Assembly (NCBI GenBank): GCA_027596945.1
Contig: JADGJH010000277.1
Span: 1-15,005, forward strand
DNA from: Physocladia obscura
Lineage: Eukaryota; Chytridiomycota; Chytridiomycetes; Chytridiales; Chytriomycetaceae
Reading direction: 5' to 3'
Length of the DNA stretch: 15,005 nt
Within the stretch, counting starts at the first letter, position 1, and each line of letters begins with the position of its first letter. This document shows positions 9,765 to 15,005 of the stretch, piece after piece. The position numbers were made by a program, and so were the translations under genes. Below the pieces are notes generated by a model. It did not search any database. It worked only from the letters and a program-made list of their open reading frames with translations, and had not been told where the DNA came from.

Positions 9765-11324
9765 ATGACAACAGTGGTGGGCAAAAGCTTCAACCAACAG
9801 TGGCGTGAACTCTTCTACGGCGAGCAATGGCACACGGATGCGAACACAGGAGAGCAGGTGTACGGTGTCCCACCTGCTCCACCGCGTACGCCGCTCAAGA
9901 ACCCGTTCACGCTCATGCGGCAGATCAGCTTTCAGCAACTAATATTCTTTTTGGTGGGATGGGTTGCGTGGTCGACAGATGCGTATGACTTCTTTTGCGT
10001 GTCGCTGTCGGCTAGCACACTGGCCAAGTACTGGGGTGTCGCGGCTTCGACCATCACGCAGTCCATCACGTACACACTGTTGACACGGTCGCTGGGCGCT
10101 GTGATTTTTGGCGTGCTGGGTGACTTGTACGGCCGCAAGTGGCCGCTATTTATTAACCTAGTGCTGATCGCAGTGCTGCAGCTGGCCACAGGCTTCTGCC
10201 AAAGCTTATCACTGTTCTATGGCCTGCGTGCGCTGTTCGGCGTTACAATGGGTGGTGTGTGGGGGCTGTCAGCCGCCCTGGCTCTCGAGAATATCCCCAA
10301 GGAGCCACGCGGCCTCTTTTCCGGTATCTTACAACAAGGTTACGCGTTAGGCTACCTGATTGCCGCAATCATTAATCTTTTCCTCGTGCCGGCTGTGTCG
10401 GTCGGTTGGCGTTCCCTTTTCTACTTCGGCTCGGCCTTCTCACTGCTGGTTGCCATTCTCGTTGGTATATGTCCCGAGTCGCCACTCTTCCGCGAATATA
10501 AGACAGCCAAGGATGCCGACTCCGACACCCCCGACGTTCGCGCCAGCTCTAAAGCTTTTTTCACCGAGCTGGGCCTCATGCTCAGGTCTGAGTACCTGCG
10601 CTGCATTTATGCCGTGCTGCTTATGACCTTCTTCAACTTCATGTCGCATGGCTCACAGGATTTGTTCCCCACCTACCTCACTGTTACCAAGGGTTTCACC
10701 AGCCACGACGCCACCGTCGCCACTATCATCGGCAACCTAGGTGCCATTTGCGGCGGCACGCTCTTTGGCTACCTGTCCCAGTCCTACGGCCGCAGACAGA
10801 TGATCATCTTGGCCGCCTTTGTCGGCGCCTGCTTGATCCCACTGTGGATTCTTCCCTCTTCGTTTGGTGCCCTGGCCTCTGGCGCCTTTTTCTTACAGTT
10901 TTGCGTGCAAGGCGCTTGGGGTGTAATTCCTATCTACCTCTCTGAATTGTCTCCTCCAGCCTTCCGTGCTGCATTCACGGGTGTTGCATACCAACTCGGG
11001 AATATGATTTCGTCCTCAGCCGCTCAGATTGAAGCCTCTTTGGGTGAAAAATTCCCAATCATTGTAAATGGAAGTTCTGTTCCTGACTATGGAAAAGTTC
11101 AAGGAATTCTCATGGGCATTATTTTTGCATTGGTCATTATTTTTACTCTCATTGGAAGAGCACAACCTGTTGTGGAATTTGAAAAGTTTCACCGTGCTGG
11201 TGTTGTTGACGAATCTGGAAATCTGACTGATGTCGCTTTGTATGCAGGTGTAAATGATCCTGTAATTGCGGAAGCGGCTTTCCTAAAAGTAGAAGCTGGT
11301 TCTGGTTCTGCCGCAAAAGCCTGA
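9765..11324 (+). CDS. JEN1: JEN1-like proton-coupled monocarboxylate transporter
   Basis: Intronless, 519 aa. A plasma-membrane MFS permease of the JEN family, which imports lactate, pyruvate and similar carboxylates with protons. Evidence: DAYDFFCVS in helix 1 (residues 72-80), the MFS loop signature GDLYGRK (119-125), PESPLF (237-242), and the JEN signature N-xx-S-H-x-S-Q-D-xxx-T, present intact as N291, S294, H295, S297, Q298, D299, T303. These residues are needed for substrate handling in characterised JEN proteins. A second GRR loop occurs at 342-344. About twelve hydrophobic helices are visible. Length is a little under yeast Jen1 because the N-terminus is short. The start at 9765 gives a normal N-terminal tail. 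Codons are GC-ending up to about residue 385, then mostly A/T-ending to the end. In yeast, JEN permeases are glucose-repressed and removed by Rsp5-dependent endocytosis. Exact substrate cannot be read from sequence. Confidence 0.88.
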   Translation: MTTVVGKSFNQQWRELFYGEQWHTDANTGEQVYGVPPAPPRTPLKNPFTLMRQISFQQLIFFLVGWVAWSTDAYDFFCVSLSASTLAKYWGVAASTITQSITYTLLTRSLGAVIFGVLGDLYGRKWPLFINLVLIAVLQLATGFCQSLSLFYGLRALFGVTMGGVWGLSAALALENIPKEPRGLFSGILQQGYALGYLIAAIINLFLVPAVSVGWRSLFYFGSAFSLLVAILVGICPESPLFREYKTAKDADSDTPDVRASSKAFFTELGLMLRSEYLRCIYAVLLMTFFNFMSHGSQDLFPTYLTVTKGFTSHDATVATIIGNLGAICGGTLFGYLSQSYGRRQMIILAAFVGACLIPLWILPSSFGALASGAFFLQFCVQGAWGVIPIYLSELSPPAFRAAFTGVAYQLGNMISSSAAQIEASLGEKFPIIVNGSSVPDYGKVQGILMGIIFALVIIFTLIGRAQPVVEFEKFHRAGVVDESGNLTDVALYAGVNDPVIAEAAFLKVEAGSGSAAKA

Positions 11325-11860
11325 ATGTGCTTTATTATCGCGGAATGCTCTTTTTTTTTATGTCTATTTTTTGGAAATATTGCCTTTGAGTTGAAATGAA
11401 AAAAATCGCATTTTTTTCTATTTTGCTTTTCTATTTCGCTTTGAAGCATCACAATGAGCAATCTAGCGCACTGTTCCAAGAAAGCAGTTGGCCAGTGACA
11501 GTAAAAATTTGCAATACTCTTTGAATGTCCTTTCTAGCTTGTAGGTTGCTCTTGAAACACTGCCTCTATCTGTAGATGGTAGGTACAGACTTACCGTAGA
11601 TGGTTGCTGGCTTTGCCATAGCTATTCTTTGAAAGAAATAATCATATAAATAGTGAATGCAGGCCCCTTTATCAGCTTGGCTGGGCAGAACAGTTTGTTG
11701 CAACATTTGTGATTCTTTTTTTGCGACGAAACTTACCATCACACATTTTTCATTTTGAACAATCGTCGCAATAAACTGAAACCTTAAAAACAATTATTGC
11801 AAATTCATTTTTCGTATGAAACTTAAGAAATTTTCAAACAATGTATTTACACGAATATGT
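11325..11860. other. Convergent 3' spacer between transporter and paralogue 3
   Basis: No gene is supported. Both flanking genes end toward this 536-nt stretch, so it contains two 3' ends. It has a duplicated GTAGATGG (11572-11579 and 11596-11603) and T-rich runs just past the transporter stop. No canonical AATAAA is well placed for either gene. Confidence 0.5.
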
Positions 11861-12840
11861 TCATGCTTTGTAGTCAGGCAATAGCCCCGACATTGTTTTT
11901 CCTTCATCACGGCTTGTGATACTGCCAAACATTTGATGAGGAAACTCTGATGAATGAGACTGCAAAAATTGAAATCGAGGAAGATTCTCGATTTTTTCGA
12001 CATGTCGAACAATGATCTCCTTACTCCTTGGTAACGGTTTCCAAGAAAAGCATTGCCGGCGCCGATTATTTTTCATGTTGCTTTTTTGTTCGAGAGTCCA
12101 CACTAGTTTTATAAAATCATCTTCGATATTAAACTCATCCATTTTGATAGCAATATATTTTTCGATCTATAGTTTCAAAAAAAAAAACAAACATATATAC
12201 ATATATATGGACATATATTTACATAAATACCAATGACAGAATTTTTTACTCTAATTTTCAATAAAAATAAACTCACCCCGCTGAATTCAAACGTGACATA
12301 CATAACAAAAAAGACTCCCGCGTACGCAACAAAACAAGTTGCGAAAATGTAAATCCAGCAGCCCCAAAATTTGACTGCTATCACAAAGCTTGTACCAATC
12401 AGCACAACAACAGAATAAAACCGCAGCATCGGGCCATAATTGGCACATGGCCACCACAATGTCTTTGCTATTTTTGAGTTAAGCGCTTGGAATCGGTTCG
12501 CGAAGATCTCTTCAGGCAGCTATTGCCAGTAGTACAGAAGTTTTAAAACAGGCCAGAGTTTGGAAATTTTATACATGCATACCATATATGTGTGTATATA
12601 TATATACACACACACCAATGCATGATCTTTTTTCTCTCTTACCAATCTGATAAGTTCCTGGGGAATTGTTTCTTTGAACATGCTGGATCTGCGGACACTC
12701 ATTTCAATTCGCACGACAATCGTTGTGGTGCTAGTTTCAGAAATAGTAATAGACGCTTGCGGGATGATGCTTTCTGAAGTCGACAACATTAAAGAAGATT
12801 GGAAAGAGCTTGTGTGCGTGGTAATGTTTGTGATATTCAT
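11861..12840 (-). CDS. Paralogue 3: shortest complete member, degenerate core
   Basis: Three exons, 12840-12643, 12519-12277 and 12166-11861, give 248 aa. Introns are 123 nt (GTAAGA...TAG) and 110 nt (GTGAGT...TAG), phase 0. Exon 1 (66 residues) is Ser/Thr/Ile-rich and ends KETIPQELIRL. Exon 2 begins LPEEIFANRFQALN and holds helices at about 100-116 and 118-142, with more Trp and Cys than its relatives. Exon 3 keeps FNIEDDFIKLVW and an EIIV strand, but the PWxIIV core is altered to a basic, Pro-containing stretch. The first tail motif is LPRF (208-211), having lost its Tyr. The last, LPDY (243-246), sits two residues from the C-terminus. It converges with the transporter. It is probably functional, since all frames are open, but it is the most divergent complete copy. 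Confidence 0.68.
12583..12615. repeat. Alternating pyrimidine-purine TG/TA/CA tract in intron 1 of paralogue 3
   Basis: An unbroken 33-nt alternation of pyrimidine and purine, with TG repeats on one side, TA repeats in the centre and CA repeats on the other, makes a near-perfect inverted repeat. It lies in the first intron of paralogue 3. Such tracts are unstable microsatellites and can adopt Z-form or cruciform structure. Confidence 0.8.
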
Positions 12841-13154
12841 TCAGTAAATTTTCCACAAAAAAAAATTTTTTATGTCATTTTTCGTCATAAATATCTGCAT
12901 AATCTTTCTGCGGCAAAATCTAAAACTTCAATAAATAAATTTAAAAAAATAAAAAATAAAAACTGTACGGGTTATGGAATGTATCTACTTTTGTTCATGT
13001 TTCTAGTTTTGGTTAATTGGCTATTTTGATTAATTAGTTATTTTGATTGTTTATAAAACACTCTCTTGGTTTGAAAAAAAAATTACGTAAATATAGAGGA
13101 AATTTCTTTAAATAATGAGAAGAGGTTAACACCAACTTTTTATTTTTCATTTTA
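12841..13154. other. Spacer between paralogues 4 and 3
   Basis: These 314 nt lie between the stop of paralogue 4 and the ATG of paralogue 3. They are AT-rich, with several A runs (for example near 12860 and 12945-12960). No gene and no clear TATA box were seen. Confidence 0.5.
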
Positions 13155-14390
13155 TTATTTACTGCTATTAATGAGGACTTGAGATTTATAGCTTGGAGGC
13201 CGAGATTCAAGCCGCCTTTCAACTGCTGACAATTCCATAGAATTACTATTTTCATTTTCCCTTCTCTCTTCTACATTTTCTTCGCCCAACACGCTTACTA
13301 TCGGACTATACCCAGGCGTATACACAGGCAAAAAATGAGAATCTGTGTCGCGCTTGTTAAAATGAGTCACGATTATTTTCCATGGAACCTGTGTTGCTTT
13401 CCACGACCAATCAAACGAAAACATTGGTGGGTGCCGACTCCGGACAGATTTCCAAGTTAATTGAATGTGTTCATCCTGTAATGTGAACTCCTCTAGTTGC
13501 GATTCAAGAAACAATTCAATCTGGGTTTTTTGTTCTTAATCACAAAAAAAAGAGAAAAACACAAACACACACACATTAAAAAACACAAAAATTATGAAAA
13601 AAAGGTGTGAAGGAAACTCACTGCAGGCCTACGATATGTATACATAAGCAAAGTAAACATAAAAAACAACCCAGCAAACGAAATTATCCACAGAAGTAGT
13701 ACCGAAAACTGAGTCGCTAAAAGTATAAAAAGGATGCTAAAGGCAATGAAAAGGCTGAAAATCAAAGTACGGGCAGCGGGCATGTAATCGCGCAGAGTGT
13801 AGCATTGACCAAAACGTTTGTTTAATTTATGTATTCGACTTGTGAATACAATATTTGGAATCTAAAATAAAAATAGAAAAATATTCAGACACAAAACAAA
13901 GTTTTTTCTAAATATTATGACAAACCAAGCCCTCCATTTCGAGTGGCATTTCTTCGTCGAAATATATGCACTCGGGGTCGCTATACCGCAAATCCATCGT
14001 CGCAACAACGGCCGGCAGAACCAATGAATCGAAACTGCTTGCAATCGATTCAAGCTCATTCACTGCAATTGGCCTGATTGTTCGAGTTTGGAAATTGGTG
14101 GAAGCTGAAGCTGACGGCGATGGTGATCGATTTATTTCATCCAGTCCAGTAATAGCGGCAGAAGAAGAAGCAGCGGCTGAAAGATTGAAGTCGGAGTTAC
14201 TACTGATGTTGGCAGTGTTGCTTTCATTATTTGTATTGGTGTTACTGGCGTCGAATTCGTTACTGGTATTGTTGTCGATAACGCCGAATCTTACAGCGAG
14301 TCGTGGAATCGGGATTCGTCGCGAATGTGCGGCGTTTGTATGGTTCGCGAGCGGGAATCGGCGTGGACGATTTGCTGAAACTTCAGGCAT
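13155..14390 (-). CDS. Paralogue 4: two-helix membrane protein with LPxY and PPxY
   Basis: Three exons, 14390-13926, 13861-13622 and 13520-13155, give 356 aa. Introns are 64 nt (GTTTGT...TTTTAG) and 101 nt (GTGAGT...CCCAG), phase 0. Exon 1 is the longest of the family (155 residues), with Arg-rich and Asn/Ser-rich low-complexity parts, ending in CIYFDEEMPLEMEGL. Exon 2 begins IPNIVFTSRIHKLN, with helices at about 187-207 and 208-231. Exon 3 has FTLQDEHIQLTW, VPWKIIV, LPVY (299-302) and a canonical PPSY (343-346). I prefer ATG 14390. An in-frame ATG at 14438 would add 16 residues and overlap the stop of paralogue 5. The 5' end lies only 44 nt from that stop, unusually close for a eukaryote. 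Family function unknown. Confidence 0.75.
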
Positions 14391-14434
14391 CTTTTTTTTT
14401 CTTTGAAAAACTTGAATTTCTTTTAATAGAATTT

Positions 14435-15005
14435 TCATTGATGATAAGAGGGAAGGTCCCCAGATGTCTCAGTTTCCGGTGACGGTTGCTCACAATACGC
14501 GGGAAGAAACGCTTCCTCGAGACTCTCGCTGAATGGCACATGTGAAACGCGAATTTCCCACTGCACTCGTGATTCACGGCCGAAGCGCAGAAATGGCGCT
14601 CTTGTCGGCATTAAACTCCATTGCAGTCCTGTCACTTTTTTATCTGTTTCTGTCCATTTCTTAAGCGCCATATTTATTTGACGCTCGAACGGCTGAATTG
14701 TTTTTTGTTTGTTTTTAGTTGAGCAAAACAAATAAAAAATTGGCTCACAGATTTTATCCAAAAAGTTGCGAAAGCTATTACTGAAAGAGCTACTGCACTC
14801 ATTGTCCAGAGAGAGAACTGTTCAGTAATTGGCCAAAAAAAAGGCGTTGTGATTATATATAGCAAAAACACCGAGCACCCCAAAATACGAATCCACGAAA
14901 CGTTGTCATTCACCTTTCCTTCTTTCAATTTGCAGTTTATAGAATTAATCCTTGCGGCAAAAACTGGTTCTTGAATCTGTGATATCTGTTATCCAACTTT
15001 TTCTT
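14435..15005 (-). CDS. Paralogue 5 (partial, exons 2-3)
   Basis: Exon 2 (14976-14749) and exon 3 (14692-14435) are present. Exon 1 lies beyond the right edge, and 14977-15005 is the 3' part of intron 1 (ending ATCACAG). Intron 2 is 56 nt (GTGAGC...TTCAG), the shortest in the array, phase 0. Exon 2 gives 76 residues beginning IQEPVFAARINSIN, with two membrane helices (about 31-50 and 54-72 of the exon). Exon 3 gives 85 residues with W-T-E-T-D before a TGLQW strand, VQWEIRV in place of PWxIIV, then LPAY (63-66 of the exon) and LPSY (80-83), ending two residues later. It is the most compact tail. The TGA stop overlaps a possible ATG of paralogue 4. Confidence 0.72.

Noticed and set aside
14391..14438. 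Upstream ATG at 14438 as the start of paralogue 4
   Set aside because: It is in frame, but it overlaps the stop of paralogue 5 and its added residues are Lys-rich translation of an A-rich leader. The ATG at 14390 is more plausible, though not proven.
1..15005. tRNA or rRNA genes
   Set aside because: I saw no cloverleaf-type A/B box pair or conserved rRNA segment by eye. A covariance-model scan would be needed to exclude small RNAs.

Overview
The window looks like nuclear DNA of a fungus. A JEN-type carboxylate permease, a family best known from fungi, sits among genes carrying short (56-141 nt) GT-AG introns, and codon use is eukaryotic. The lineage cannot be fixed from sequence alone. A chytrid, zoopagomycete or mucoromycete would fit the AT-rich background and the polymerase-bearing mobile elements, but this is inference.

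Left third (1-5070): a graveyard of mobile DNA. On the minus strand, about 545-2525 holds a decayed B-family DNA polymerase of the kind found in eukaryotic mobile elements, with several stops and frameshifts. A DD34E Tc1/mariner-type transposase remnant (+, about 2515-3006) abuts its 5' end. Three 27-nt tandem repeats follow, then an unrecognised minus-strand gene broken by one TGA (3212-4159). At about 4165 CpG density jumps roughly sevenfold, and a second, different B-family polymerase fragment (+, to 5070) begins in mid-gene. The block 1-4165 is therefore probably a CpG-depleted insertion into, or junction with, a resident element. An AT-rich spacer with a 9-bp-stem hairpin follows (5071-5519).

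Right two thirds (5520-15005): five paralogous genes, all on the minus strand, called here paralogues 1 to 5 in order of rising coordinate. Each complete member has three exons joined by phase-0 introns at identical places in the protein: a variable N-terminal exon ending in an acidic patch, a nearly constant-size exon encoding an amphipathic stretch and a two-helix membrane hairpin, and a soluble C-terminal exon with a W...PWxIxV core. That exon carries two short [LPVA]PxY-type motifs, one in mid-tail and one near the C-terminus. Paralogue 5 runs off the right edge. I do not recognise the family. The architecture suggests membrane proteins with cytosolic tails that recruit WW-domain proteins such as Rsp5/Nedd4 ubiquitin ligases, but that is inference.

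A single intronless JEN1-like proton-coupled carboxylate transporter (+, 9765-11324) lies inside the array between paralogues 2 and 3. JEN permeases are known clients of ubiquitin-driven endocytosis, so the juxtaposition with a possible ubiquitin-ligase-adaptor family is suggestive but unproven. The transporter changes codon style about three quarters of the way along, which points to a mosaic history.
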